Assembly: GCA_900542765.1 (NCBI GenBank)
Contig: UQOX01000015.1
Coordinates: forward strand, 1 to 61,231
Source: an uncultured Porphyromonadaceae bacterium
GTDB taxonomy: Bacteria > Bacteroidota > Bacteroidia > Bacteroidales > UBA11471
Direction of reading: 5' to 3'
Length of the DNA stretch: 61,231 bases
Below the pieces are notes generated by a model. It worked only from the letters and a program-made list of their open reading frames with translations, was not told the DNA's origin and did no database searches. Positions 25,413-33,699 of the stretch are shown here, one piece after another; positions within the stretch are counted from its first letter, which is position 1, and every line of letters begins with the position of its first letter. Position numbers and translations under genes: made by a program.

Positions 25413-27524
25413 ATGGCTACTTTACAGAAAATCAGAAACAAAGCAGGACTTCTGGTCATCGTAATCGGTGTCGCCCTGCTCGCGTTTATCATAGGTGACT
25501 TCCTCAATTCGGGACAAGCCTTTTTCAGAATGTCGAAAGACAAGGTCGTCGTGGTAAACGGCAAAAAAGTGACAACACAAGAATTTTCGACATTGGTAAA
25601 CCGCCGCACCGAAGAGATGCAGGCCATGTTCCGCCAGCAATACGGCATGTCTTTGCCCGAAGGCTACTCGGCACGCATCAACAAAGAGGTGTTTGACCAA
25701 ATCGTGCAAGAAATGCTCATCAGCGATGCCGCAGCCAGCGTAGGCGTGAAAGTATCGAAAGAAGAGTTGAGCGACATGCTGCAAGGCGACCACATCGCCC
25801 CGCAAATCCAGCAAATGTTCTCCAACAAAGCCGAATTGCTCAACTTCCTGCAAATCATCTTCAACGATGACCTTTCGCAATATTCCGACGATGTCGTAGA
25901 ACAAATCATGGACTACCGTACCAAATGGATCAGTCTCGAACAAGACGTGAAAAAACAACGTCTCTCGGAAAAATACCTCGGCTTGGTGCTCAAAACGATG
26001 GCTCCCAACAAATACGACCTGCAAGCCTCTTATGACAACGGTCGCAAATCGGTAGCGTTCGACTACGCCCTGCAACCCTATTCGAGCATCTCCGACAACG
26101 ACATCACCATTACCAATGAAGAATTGGCAGCCGCTTACAACAAAGACAAAGAGCGCTACAAACAAGATGCCCACCGCACCATCAAATACATTGCCGTAGA
26201 AATCGTCCCCAGCGAGGCCGACTACAAAACCACCGAAGAGAAAATCAACGCATTGCGCGAGACTTTTGCTTCGACCCACGACATGGGCGGATTCCTGACC
26301 TTCAACACCGATGTACCCTACACCGAAGCCTATGTAGCCGTTTCGTCGATGGACGACGAAATGAAAAATTTCGTACAGAAATCACAAACCGGTGACGTCT
26401 ACGGACCCTTCTTCGAAGATGAATCGTATAAAATGTACCGTCTGATGGGTAAACACAACGCCCCCGACTCGGTAAAAGTGCGTCACATCATGTTCCCGCT
26501 CAATAGCAGCGCCGCCGTTACGGCCCGCATCGACAGTATCTACACGGTTCTGCAAAAAGGGGGTAACTTCGCCGAAATGGCCCGTCAATTCTCGGCCGAG
26601 AGAAACTCGGGTGCCAACGGAGGTGAAATCGGGTGGATAAGCGAAATCGACGCCATACAATTCGGCAAAGACTTCAACGACCTCTGCTTCAACAGCCGCA
26701 ACAACGGCGTCACCCGCATCGAATCGCCCTACGGCATTCACCTGGTGCAGGTAACCGAGCGCAAAGCCCCGGTAGCCAAAGCCAACGTAGCCCAACTGGT
26801 CATGAACGTACGTCCCAGTTCCGACACATACAGCGACCTCTACAACAAAGTAAGCCAATACATTGCCAACAACAACAAACTGGCCGACTTCGAAGCCAAC
26901 GCCTCCAATGAAGGTCTGCTGGTCAACACCGCCACCCTCACGGCCGACGACATCAACTTCGGAACCATCAACGACGGCCGCTCTGTCGTAAGATGGGCTT
27001 TCAACGCCAAGAAAGAAGCCATGTCGGAAATTTTCAACATCGAAAACAACTTCCTCGTAGCCATGGTATCGAACATCTCCGAAGAGGGTTACATGCCCCA
27101 AGCAACAGTCGAACCGTACTTGCGTCAGGAGATACTGAAAGAGAAAAAGGCCGAGAAAATCATGGCCGACCTCAAAGCCAAGAACCCGACCCAAATCGAT
27201 GCAGCTGCACAAGCCATGAATTCGAAAGTCGAGGAGGCCAAATTCATCACCTTCAACACCTCTTCGATTGCCGGGCTGGGTAGCGAATACGCCCTCATCG
27301 GTGCCGCCACCAGCGCCTCCAAAGGCCAACTGGGAGGCCCCGTTGCCGGAAACCGCGGCGTTTACATGTTTGCCGTGACCACCCAAGAGAACAACACCGA
27401 ACCCATGGACGCCGTTGCCGAGGCCGAGAAATACAACCAAAAAGTATATGTCCTCCTCAACCAATTCATGAGCGTTCTCAAAGAGAACTCCGAAGTAGAA
27501 GACAATCGCATCAAGTTTTATTGA
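25413..27524 (+). CDS. ppiD: PpiD/SurA-like peptidyl-prolyl isomerase chaperone
   Basis: This 703-residue envelope chaperone has one N-terminal membrane anchor (about 12-33) and a large periplasmic part. A SurA-N-like helical region with VNGKKVTTQEFSTLVNRR follows the anchor. A parvulin isomerase domain, VRHIMFPLN to NGGEIGWISEID, lies at about 352-412, and long helical regions complete it. PpiD helps newly secreted proteins fold. It closes the coaX-to-ppiD envelope gene run and is followed by a strong terminator. Confidence 0.9.
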   Translation: MATLQKIRNKAGLLVIVIGVALLAFIIGDFLNSGQAFFRMSKDKVVVVNGKKVTTQEFSTLVNRRTEEMQAMFRQQYGMSLPEGYSARINKEVFDQIVQEMLISDAAASVGVKVSKEELSDMLQGDHIAPQIQQMFSNKAELLNFLQIIFNDDLSQYSDDVVEQIMDYRTKWISLEQDVKKQRLSEKYLGLVLKTMAPNKYDLQASYDNGRKSVAFDYALQPYSSISDNDITITNEELAAAYNKDKERYKQDAHRTIKYIAVEIVPSEADYKTTEEKINALRETFASTHDMGGFLTFNTDVPYTEAYVAVSSMDDEMKNFVQKSQTGDVYGPFFEDESYKMYRLMGKHNAPDSVKVRHIMFPLNSSAAVTARIDSIYTVLQKGGNFAEMARQFSAERNSGANGGEIGWISEIDAIQFGKDFNDLCFNSRNNGVTRIESPYGIHLVQVTERKAPVAKANVAQLVMNVRPSSDTYSDLYNKVSQYIANNNKLADFEANASNEGLLVNTATLTADDINFGTINDGRSVVRWAFNAKKEAMSEIFNIENNFLVAMVSNISEEGYMPQATVEPYLRQEILKEKKAEKIMADLKAKNPTQIDAAAQAMNSKVEEAKFITFNTSSIAGLGSEYALIGAATSASKGQLGGPVAGNRGVYMFAVTTQENNTEPMDAVAEAEKYNQKVYVLLNQFMSVLKENSEVEDNRIKFY

Positions 27525-27550
27525 TACACTACTTATCACTCACATCAAGA

Positions 27551-27584
27551 AACAGCGCAAAACTGAGTTTTGCGCTGTTTTTTT
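27551..27584 (+). terminator. Terminator after ppiD
   Basis: The stem AACAGCGCAAAACT (27551-27564) pairs with 27566-27579 and is followed by T residues to 27584. Confidence 0.92.
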
Positions 27585-27639
27585 ATCCCCACTACGCAGG
27601 AAAATGCCGCACGCGGCCCCATTTTCCACGACAAATCCC

Positions 27640-27647
27640 TACCTTTG
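27640..27647 (+). promoter_or_regulatory. -7 box for rlmN
   Basis: TACCTTTG lies 25 bp before the ATG at 27672 and supports that start. Confidence 0.6.
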
Positions 27648-27671
27648 CCCCACAATACCCACTACTCGAAA

Positions 27672-28703
27672 ATGACAGACAAACAATTCCTTGCCGGCAA
27701 AACGGCCGAAGAACTCAAAACCATCGCCGCCGCATACGGCATGCCCCGCTTCGCCGCATCGCAAATCGCATCATGGCTTTATCGCAACCGTGTCGACAGC
27801 ATCGACAAAATGACCAATCTCTCGAAAGCCAACCGCGAGAAACTCGCTGCCGACTTCGAGGTCGGCTACACGGCTCCCATCGAGGCAAACCGGTCGGACG
27901 ACGGCACGATAAAATACCTCTTCGCGGCCGGCGACAGCTACATCGAGACCGTCTATATCCCCGACCGCGACCGGGCGACGCTCTGCGTCTCGTCACAGGT
28001 AGGCTGCAAAATGAACTGTCGTTTCTGCATGACCGGCAAACAAGGATTCAAAAAGAATCTTACCGCCACCGAAATCATCAACCAGATTGTCTCAATACCC
28101 GAATTTGAGCACCTCACCAACATCGTCTTCATGGGCATGGGCGAACCGCTCGACAATACCGACGAGGTGCTCAAAGCTCTCGACATACTCACCTCGGACT
28201 ATGGCTTTGCTTGGAGCCCCCGGCGCATCACCCTCTCGACCATCGGCGTCACGCCCAACCTGCGCCGCTTCCTCGACGAGAGCCAATGCCACCTCGCCAT
28301 CAGCCTGCACAACCCATTTGCCGACCAACGCCAGGAACTGATGCCCGTGCAAAAAGCCTTCCCCATAGCCGCCACCATCGAGTTGCTGCGACAATACGAT
28401 TTCAGTCACCAACGCCGGCTCTCGTTCGAATACATCGTATTTGAAGGGCTCAACGACACACCGGCACACATCAACGAATTGGCCCATCTGCTGCACGGCC
28501 TCGACTGCCGCATCAACCTCATACGCTTCCACGCCATTCCGCAGGTCGACCTGCACAGCCCCTCGACAGAAAAAATGGAAGCCTTCCGCGACGCGCTCTC
28601 CCGCAAAGGCATCATCTGCACCATACGGGCCTCACGAGGCGAAGACATCAAAGCGGCATGCGGCATGTTGTCGACCGCCCGCAAAGAGGCCGAAAGGAAA
28701 TAG
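27672..28703 (+). CDS. rlmN: Dual-specificity 23S rRNA/tRNA adenine C2-methyltransferase RlmN
   Basis: This radical SAM enzyme methylates A2503 of 23S rRNA and A37 of some tRNAs. At 343 residues it has normal length. The iron-sulfur motif is CKMNCRFC (C112, C116, C119) after CVSSQVG, followed by GMGEPLDN. The C-terminal RASRGEDIKAACGML carries the second catalytic cysteine. The ATG at 27672 is chosen from homology; the upstream frame contains the promoter. Confidence 0.95.
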   Translation: MTDKQFLAGKTAEELKTIAAAYGMPRFAASQIASWLYRNRVDSIDKMTNLSKANREKLAADFEVGYTAPIEANRSDDGTIKYLFAAGDSYIETVYIPDRDRATLCVSSQVGCKMNCRFCMTGKQGFKKNLTATEIINQIVSIPEFEHLTNIVFMGMGEPLDNTDEVLKALDILTSDYGFAWSPRRITLSTIGVTPNLRRFLDESQCHLAISLHNPFADQRQELMPVQKAFPIAATIELLRQYDFSHQRRLSFEYIVFEGLNDTPAHINELAHLLHGLDCRINLIRFHAIPQVDLHSPSTEKMEAFRDALSRKGIICTIRASRGEDIKAACGMLSTARKEAERK

Positions 28704-28760
28704 ATTGCCTCCCCAAATGGCCATACGCAGGCCGCTCGGCACAACACGAAAGCCCCAAAT

Positions 28761-28791
28761 TTGTTTTATTGACAAAGAATAATTACCTTAG
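28761..28791 (+). promoter_or_regulatory. Promoter of pdxA
   Basis: TTG (28761-28763), a 20-bp spacer and TACCTTAG (28784-28791, one mismatch) precede the pdxA start by 38 bp. Confidence 0.55.
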
Positions 28792-28829
28792 CCTGTCGGG
28801 AAAAGACCTCCCGCATAAAAACAAACGAC

Positions 28830-29927
28830 ATGGAACATAAACTGAAAATAGGTATTACGCACGGCGACATCAACGGCGTAGGCTATGAAGTGATTCTGAA
28901 AACCCTCTCCGACCCCCGTATCGTGGAACTCTGCACGCCGGTCGTGTATGGCTCTTCGAAAGTTGCCGCCTACCACCGCAAGGCTCTCGACCTGCCTGCG
29001 TTCAATTTCAATATCATCACTTCGGCCGAGCAATGCGCCGCCGGGAAAATCAATATGATCAACTGTTTCGACGACGAACTGAAAGTGGAGCTCGCCAAGC
29101 CCACAGCGCAAGCCGGCGAAGCCGCCTTCCTCGCCCTCGAAGCCGCCACGGCCGATTTGCAGGCGGGACTCATCGATGCCATCGTCACGGCTCCCATCAA
29201 CAAACACACCATACAGTCGGATCGATTCGACTTCCCGGGACACACCGAATATTTCGAGAAAAAAACCGGAAACGGACAGAAATCGCTCATGATTCTGCTC
29301 AACGAGCGCATACGCGTGGCGCTGGTCACCACCCACCTTCCCCTCTCGAAAGTTCCCTCGATGATTACGCGGGAGAACATTCTCGAAAAGCTCACCATCT
29401 TCAACCGCAGTCTGCACGAAGACTTCCGCATCGAGAAACCGCGCATCGCCGTGCTCTCCCTCAATCCCCACGCCGGAGAAGACGGCCTGCTGGGAAGCGA
29501 AGAGCAAGACATCATCATTCCCACCCTCAAAGAGGCCGAGCAACAAGGCATTCTCTGTTTCGGCCCCTATGCTGCCGACGGATTTTTCGGGTCGGGACAC
29601 TTTGCCCAGTTCGACGGCGTACTGGCCATGTACCACGACCAGGGTCTCGCCCCGTTCAAGACCCTGGCCATGGAAGACGGCGTAAACTTCACCGCCGGAT
29701 TGCCTATCGTGCGCACCTCACCCGCCCACGGAACAGCCTACGACATCACCGGCCAAAACAAAGCCTCGGAAGAGTCGTTCAGACAGGCTCTCTACCTTAC
29801 CATCGACGTGACCAATAATCGGGCTCACCACGCGGCCGAACATGCCAACCCGCTGCGCAAGCAATATTTCGACAAGAGCGGCGACAAAGAGGTCCTCGAC
29901 CTCAATGCGCCCGAGAAGGAAGATTAA
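28830..29927 (+). CDS. pdxA: 4-hydroxythreonine-4-phosphate dehydrogenase
   Basis: PdxA oxidises 4-phosphohydroxy-L-threonine in the DXP-dependent pathway to pyridoxal phosphate. The 365-residue protein starts with KIGITHGDINGVGYEVILK. It has the metal ligands in the family motifs TAPINKHTIQ and AMYHDQGLAPFK and the substrate loop FTAGLPIVRTSPAHGTAYDI. It stands alone between its promoter and a terminator. Confidence 0.95.
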   Translation: MEHKLKIGITHGDINGVGYEVILKTLSDPRIVELCTPVVYGSSKVAAYHRKALDLPAFNFNIITSAEQCAAGKINMINCFDDELKVELAKPTAQAGEAAFLALEAATADLQAGLIDAIVTAPINKHTIQSDRFDFPGHTEYFEKKTGNGQKSLMILLNERIRVALVTTHLPLSKVPSMITRENILEKLTIFNRSLHEDFRIEKPRIAVLSLNPHAGEDGLLGSEEQDIIIPTLKEAEQQGILCFGPYAADGFFGSGHFAQFDGVLAMYHDQGLAPFKTLAMEDGVNFTAGLPIVRTSPAHGTAYDITGQNKASEESFRQALYLTIDVTNNRAHHAAEHANPLRKQYFDKSGDKEVLDLNAPEKED

Positions 29928-29949
29928 GACCGACTTTTCCCCTCCTATT

Positions 29950-29990
29950 ACGGGATTGTGCCGAAATGCTCGACACAATCCCGTTTCTTT
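29950..29990 (+). terminator. Terminator after pdxA
   Basis: The 11-bp stem ACGGGATTGTG/CACAATCCCGT (29950-29960 with 29974-29984) is followed by TTTCTTT. Confidence 0.88.
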
Positions 29991-30268
29991 TATATAAGAG
30001 AGCAAGACGGTGCCCCAGCCTGTCTGAGCTGTCCCACCAGGCCGACCTTTGACACCGGCCAAGCCCCCCATCGTGAGAACATTCCCGGTCACCCGACTTT
30101 TTTCCTCCGCCTGTCCGCTTACCCCAAACGCGCAAGACCGACCTCGGACAAACAGATCCAAATCCCCGTCATGAGAATATTCCCCGATTACCCGACCTTT
30201 TTCCGCCACCGGTCTCCTGCCTGTAATCCAATCAATGGTGCCCTCAATTTGTTAATAATCTAAAAATA
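29991..30268. other. Non-coding stretch between pdxA and padR
   Basis: About 280 bp without a convincing gene. Short frames on both strands lack any family likeness. The stretch contains two diverged copies of a roughly 44-bp C-rich unit, then becomes AT-rich towards the padR promoter. Confidence 0.6.
30064..30207. repeat. Two diverged copies of a 44-bp direct repeat
   Basis: Copy 1 spans about 30064-30108 and copy 2 about 30164-30207. Both share TGAGAA, ATTCCC, ACCCGAC and a TTTTTCC tail, with one indel and several substitutions. Function unknown. Confidence 0.6.
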
Positions 30269-30295
30269 ATAGTACCATGTATTGCATAGTACTAT
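30269..30295. promoter_or_regulatory. Candidate PadR operator (dyad)
   Basis: Arms ATAGTACCATG (30269-30279) and CATAGTACTAT (30285-30295) are inverted with 10 of 11 positions matching around a 5-bp centre. The dyad covers the -33 TTG of the padR promoter, so bound repressor would block RNA polymerase. Assignment to PadR is inference from position. Confidence 0.65.
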
Positions 30296-30312
30296 ATAAT
30301 TATATACTTTTG
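30282..30312 (+). promoter_or_regulatory. Promoter of padR-pspC
   Basis: TTG (30282-30284), a 20-bp spacer and TACTTTTG (30305-30312) match the Bacteroidetes consensus. The start codon is 28 bp downstream. Confidence 0.78.
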
Positions 30313-30339
30313 CCTCAGTAGTGAAAAAGAAAAAAAGAG

Positions 30340-30669
30340 ATGAACAGCGAAAACCTCAAATCACAAATGCGCAAAGGGGTGCTCGAATACTGTATCCTGC
30401 TTCTGCTCAAATGCAAACGAGCCTACGCCTCGGACATCATCGATGAGTTGAAAAAGGCTCACCTCATCGTCGTCGAGGGGACGCTCTACCCCCTCCTCAC
30501 CCGTCTGAAAAACGACGGTCTGCTCACCTACGAATGGGAAGAGTCGACCCAGGGGCCGCCGCGCAAATACTACGTCATCACCCCCGACGGAGAGACATTC
30601 CTTTCGGAACTGGAAGCGACATGGAACAGTCTGAACCAAACCGTAAGCCACCTCAAAGGGTTATCATAA
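30340..30669 (+). CDS. PadR-family transcriptional regulator
   Basis: The 109-residue protein is a short PadR of the single-domain type, a winged helix with a C-terminal dimerisation helix. Characteristic segments are KGVLEYCILLLLKCKRAYASDIIDELKK, VVEGTLYPLLTRLKNDGLL and the wing GPPRKYYVIT. PadR proteins usually repress their own operon and are released by small molecules or stress. The next gene, for a PspC-domain protein, starts 25 bp later, and a dyad overlies the promoter, so autorepression of this pair is likely. Confidence 0.9.
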   Translation: MNSENLKSQMRKGVLEYCILLLLKCKRAYASDIIDELKKAHLIVVEGTLYPLLTRLKNDGLLTYEWEESTQGPPRKYYVITPDGETFLSELEATWNSLNQTVSHLKGLS

Positions 30670-30694
30670 AACAAGAACAAAAACACAAGGACAT

Positions 30695-31732
30695 ATGAAA
30701 AAGACATCTATCTTTAATTTGGGCGGGAATGCCTGCTACATCGACGACGATGCCGCCGAGGTACTGAGAAACTATCTCGATGAACTGCGCCGCCATTTCG
30801 GCGACAACCCGTCGACCGACGAAGTGATGAACGACATCGAGATGCGGTTGTGGGAGATTTTCGACGAGCACAAACGATATGGCATGCAAGTCGTGTCGAT
30901 GCGCGAAGTCGAAGAAGCCATGTCGATACTGGGCAAGGTCGACGACTTCGGGACCATCGAGGAATCAACAGACACAACCGGAAACAAAGCGGCCGGAGAA
31001 CCGGCACAACCCGTTGAGCCCGAGAATGAGCCGGCAAGCCAAGGGTATCCCGAGAAAGACATGATTCGCAAAAAACTGTTCCGCAACCCCGACGACAAGG
31101 TCATCGGCGGCGTGGCATCGGGACTGGCCACCTACCTCGACATACAATCGGTTTGGGCCCGCATCTTGTTTGTTCTCTTCTTCCTGTTCAGCGGCGGAAT
31201 CGTCCTCATCATCTACTTGGTCTTGTGGATTGTCATGCCGCAAGCCCGCACAACCGCACAACGGCTCGAAATGCAGGGCATACGGCCAACCGCCGAAAAC
31301 ATACGCCATTATGTTTCCAAATCGGTTGAATGCGGCAATCTGCCGACCCAAAATGGGAACGGGTGCCTGCAAGCCTCGGCCATCGGGTGCGGTATCCTGA
31401 TACTCCTGCCGGTAATCGTCCTGGCCCTGCTCACCTTGCTCATGAGCATACCGATTGCATGGGACGCGCTTGACGAACTGTTCCACTTCGGGCCCGCCAT
31501 GCATCATCTCGAACGAGGCATTCTCCCGCCGGGTACCCTCGGCGACTGGGTGTCGACCCTGATGCTCAATGTATTGTGGCTCGTACCACTGCTCACCGTC
31601 ATTTTCCTGTTCATCAACCGCCGGTGGCCGCAAGAACCGTCAACCCTCCGCATCGTAAAAATAGTCGCACTGGTTCTATGGCTGGTTGCTCTCGTATGGA
31701 TAACCGTAAGAGTCGTATGGCACATTATATAA
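30695..31732 (+). CDS. PspC-domain membrane protein
   Basis: The 345-residue protein has a soluble N-terminal part (1-85) with YLDELRRHF and MRLWEIFDEH resembling the cytoplasmic helical region often paired with PspC. A Pro/Glu-rich linker follows, then a PspC domain (about 125-185) with KLFRNPDDKVIGGVASGLATYLDI and its membrane hairpin. Three more hydrophobic segments lie in the C-terminal half. PspC domains sense envelope stress in proteobacteria; here the partner is PadR rather than PspA, suggesting a PadR-controlled envelope response. Confidence 0.85.
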   Translation: MKKTSIFNLGGNACYIDDDAAEVLRNYLDELRRHFGDNPSTDEVMNDIEMRLWEIFDEHKRYGMQVVSMREVEEAMSILGKVDDFGTIEESTDTTGNKAAGEPAQPVEPENEPASQGYPEKDMIRKKLFRNPDDKVIGGVASGLATYLDIQSVWARILFVLFFLFSGGIVLIIYLVLWIVMPQARTTAQRLEMQGIRPTAENIRHYVSKSVECGNLPTQNGNGCLQASAIGCGILILLPVIVLALLTLLMSIPIAWDALDELFHFGPAMHHLERGILPPGTLGDWVSTLMLNVLWLVPLLTVIFLFINRRWPQEPSTLRIVKIVALVLWLVALVWITVRVVWHII

Positions 31733-31770
31733 CCTCCGCCAGCCTCTCGTCCTAACAGAGATTGAAGAAA

Positions 31771-31808
31771 AAACAACGGGGGGGGCAGCTGTTGCTGCCC
31801 CCCCGTTT
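31771..31808 (-). terminator. Terminator of the DUF4932 gene
   Basis: An unusually GC-rich stem (CGGGGGGG with CCCCCCCG plus CAGC/GCTG) ends in a U-run on the minus transcript. It may also slow the convergent pspC transcript. Confidence 0.82.
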
Positions 31809-31830
31809 GGTTCCAACAAAACGCGCCACA

Positions 31831-32913
31831 TTATTTCATGGCCTTGCTTATCTGCTTTTCCCTGTCGGTCACATAATTGTCGAAGAACCTCACGATTTCG
31901 AGCCAGAACGAGGCAAAAGCAGGATATTTCCTGCGATGCGATTCGTAATAACGCAACGTCTGCACCAACTCGGGCATCCAAAAGAAATTGTGGTCTACCT
32001 GTTCCACGATGGCTCCGCGTACAGCTTTCTCATCATATTCATGGTCTATGAGGTAACATATCGTGGCGGCGCGCACCAACGACTCTTCCAGGATATTTTT
32101 CCATGTGTCGTATGCCTGCCGTTTCATCGAAAAACGGGTATATCCCTGCAAAATCCGGCCCGACTTCTCCAACGCCTTTTCGGTATCGCCTTTGATTTTG
32201 GTAAACGAATGGCAAAACTCGTGAACGACGGTCTCCGCTATTTTCCGGTAAAAAATGGGCTGTCCGTTTTCGTCGACGGCATAGTTCATGATGGCAAATA
32301 CCTCTTTGGGCTGGTCGGCCAGTTTGCGGCTGGGGCCGTAATTGCAGGGACCGTTGGCAAAACCTATGACGATGCGATACTGCTCGACGGGAGGCATACC
32401 GTAAAAACGGGTGTACCACTCTTTGTCGAAATAGGTCATTACCGAGTCGTTGAACACTTGCAGTCCGAGTGCATATACATCGGCATGGGCATTGAAAAAG
32501 TCGTTGAAGCGGCTGGTCCGGTAGAAATCGTTGAGGGCTGCCAGAAACCCGGGCGTATCTTGCTCACTCACGGGGCTAAGGCGTTTCTTCCCGGTATCGA
32601 GCTTGACGATACTGTCGCCCCGGCACTCAATCTGCAAGGCCATCGACATGACGCGGTCATATCCCAAATCGACTTCGTGCCGGAACTGTTTCATCATTTC
32701 CACCGCCTGATGCGAACGGTATTCTCCCAAAACAGAGTCAATATCGGCCGTATAACGGCCTCCTATGTCATAGTTGTACTCCTCATATCCGGCCAATCGG
32801 GCCAAGAACGACATGAGCTCGACCTCTTCCATTACCTGGGGTTCGATTTTTTGGGCCCGCACGCCACAACAGCAGAGGGCAAACAAGCAGAACAGTGCAA
32901 TACTTTTTTTCAT
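31831..32913 (-). CDS. DUF4932 protein, probable exported zinc metalloprotease-like
   Basis: The 360-residue protein has a signal peptide (MKKSIALFCLFALCCCGVRAQ) and an HExxH motif, HEFCH, at about residues 231-235, followed at some distance by EESLVRA, which could supply the third zinc ligand. This pattern suggests a gluzincin-type peptidase, although DUF4932 has no established activity. The ATG at 32913 is used; one 12 bp upstream (32925) is equally possible. It appears to be transcribed alone. Confidence 0.75.
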   Translation of the reverse strand: MKKSIALFCLFALCCCGVRAQKIEPQVMEEVELMSFLARLAGYEEYNYDIGGRYTADIDSVLGEYRSHQAVEMMKQFRHEVDLGYDRVMSMALQIECRGDSIVKLDTGKKRLSPVSEQDTPGFLAALNDFYRTSRFNDFFNAHADVYALGLQVFNDSVMTYFDKEWYTRFYGMPPVEQYRIVIGFANGPCNYGPSRKLADQPKEVFAIMNYAVDENGQPIFYRKIAETVVHEFCHSFTKIKGDTEKALEKSGRILQGYTRFSMKRQAYDTWKNILEESLVRAATICYLIDHEYDEKAVRGAIVEQVDHNFFWMPELVQTLRYYESHRRKYPAFASFWLEIVRFFDNYVTDREKQISKAMK

Positions 32914-33005
32914 GATTTTATCCATAACATAATTAAAACTCATCTCAGCCATCGACACGCGACAACAAGGCATACATGGGAAGCAATCCTCCCGTTGAGA
33001 TAGGT

Positions 33006-33497
33006 TCAAATCTCGCCAGCGATTGTGTCATTCTTCTTCTGAGCTTCCACTTTGTCGCGCTGCCGCAACACCTGCTGTTCTATCAAGAACGAACCTACCA
33101 GCGAAAGGCCTCCGAAGAAAAGCACCGACGAGCCGTAAATAACCGGCAACGACTCCTTCACCATATTGATATAGGTGCGATGCTGGGCTTGAAGCAACAC
33201 ATCTTCATTGGTGTAGACATTTATATCGGCAATGAAATATCCGACCAAAAGGCCCACGCCTATACCAAAGAGCAACATGCCGATGCGCAAAGCGGCAAAG
33301 CTCCACGGGCGCCCCAACCCCGTCTCATGGATAAAGGGCACACGACCGGAAAAGCCGGACAGATTCTCGACCGGTATTTCGGACAATTTTTCGACAAACA
33401 TGTTCCGCTCTTTCCGACGGACAAACAGTTCGAAAAGCTTATATACCGTCAAGCAAATCGTAGCTGTCACAAAGATAGGTGTCAAAAAATTAAACAT
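33006..33497 (-). CDS. Small membrane protein divergent from the ECF sigma gene
   Basis: The 163-residue protein has an N-terminal hydrophobic helix (about 3-22), a basic segment with FVRRKERNMFVEKL, and two further membrane helices (about 72-95 and 125-148). It ends in a charged tail. Similar proteins lie beside ECF sigma genes in Bacteroidales (DUF6249-like, with low certainty). Its promoter is the mirror image of the sigma gene promoter, so it is a likely target of that sigma factor. The start at 33497 gives the first membrane helix and fits the promoter. Confidence 0.75.
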   Translation of the reverse strand: MFNFLTPIFVTATICLTVYKLFELFVRRKERNMFVEKLSEIPVENLSGFSGRVPFIHETGLGRPWSFAALRIGMLLFGIGVGLLVGYFIADINVYTNEDVLLQAQHRTYINMVKESLPVIYGSSVLFFGGLSLVGSFLIEQQVLRQRDKVEAQKKNDTIAGEI

Positions 33498-33538
33498 AAC
33501 GCAGATTTTTATGAGATGAATAATTTTGGTTCTACTCA

Positions 33539-33568
33539 ATTAGACGCAGAAGCTCTCAAAAGGTTACA
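33539..33568 (-). promoter_or_regulatory. ECF-type promoter of the divergent membrane protein gene
   Basis: The minus strand reads TGTAACC (33562-33568), a 15-bp spacer and CGTCTAAT (33539-33546). An AAC-containing -35 and a CGTC -10 are typical of ECF sigma promoters. The start codon is about 40 bp downstream. The same motif occurs mirrored for the sigma gene. Confidence 0.7.
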
Positions 33569-33598
33569 GTAAAGGTATGAAATTTCTTCCTATTTTTG

Positions 33599-33628
33599 TG
33601 TAACCTTTTCCCTACATCAGCGTCTAAT
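33599..33628 (+). promoter_or_regulatory. ECF-type promoter of the sigma factor gene
   Basis: TGTAACC (33599-33605), a 15-bp spacer and CGTCTAAT (33621-33628) mirror the minus-strand promoter about 33583.5. A TATTTTTG at 33591-33598 could be a housekeeping -7 box that gives basal expression. Confidence 0.7.
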
Positions 33629-33699
33629 ATCAAAAAAGCCGAAATATCCCCTAAAAGCCCGAGCACCGGTTCCTTTTCCTTCGGTGCCCGACCATTCCG

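Noticed and set aside
29958..30263. 101-codon frame in the pdxA-padR gap
   Set aside because: It starts within the pdxA terminator, has low-complexity Pro/Arg composition and carries the nucleotide repeat; no family likeness.
33000..33020. GGTTCAAATC resembling a tRNA T-loop at the end of the membrane protein gene
   Set aside because: It does not form a T-stem and no cloverleaf fits upstream.
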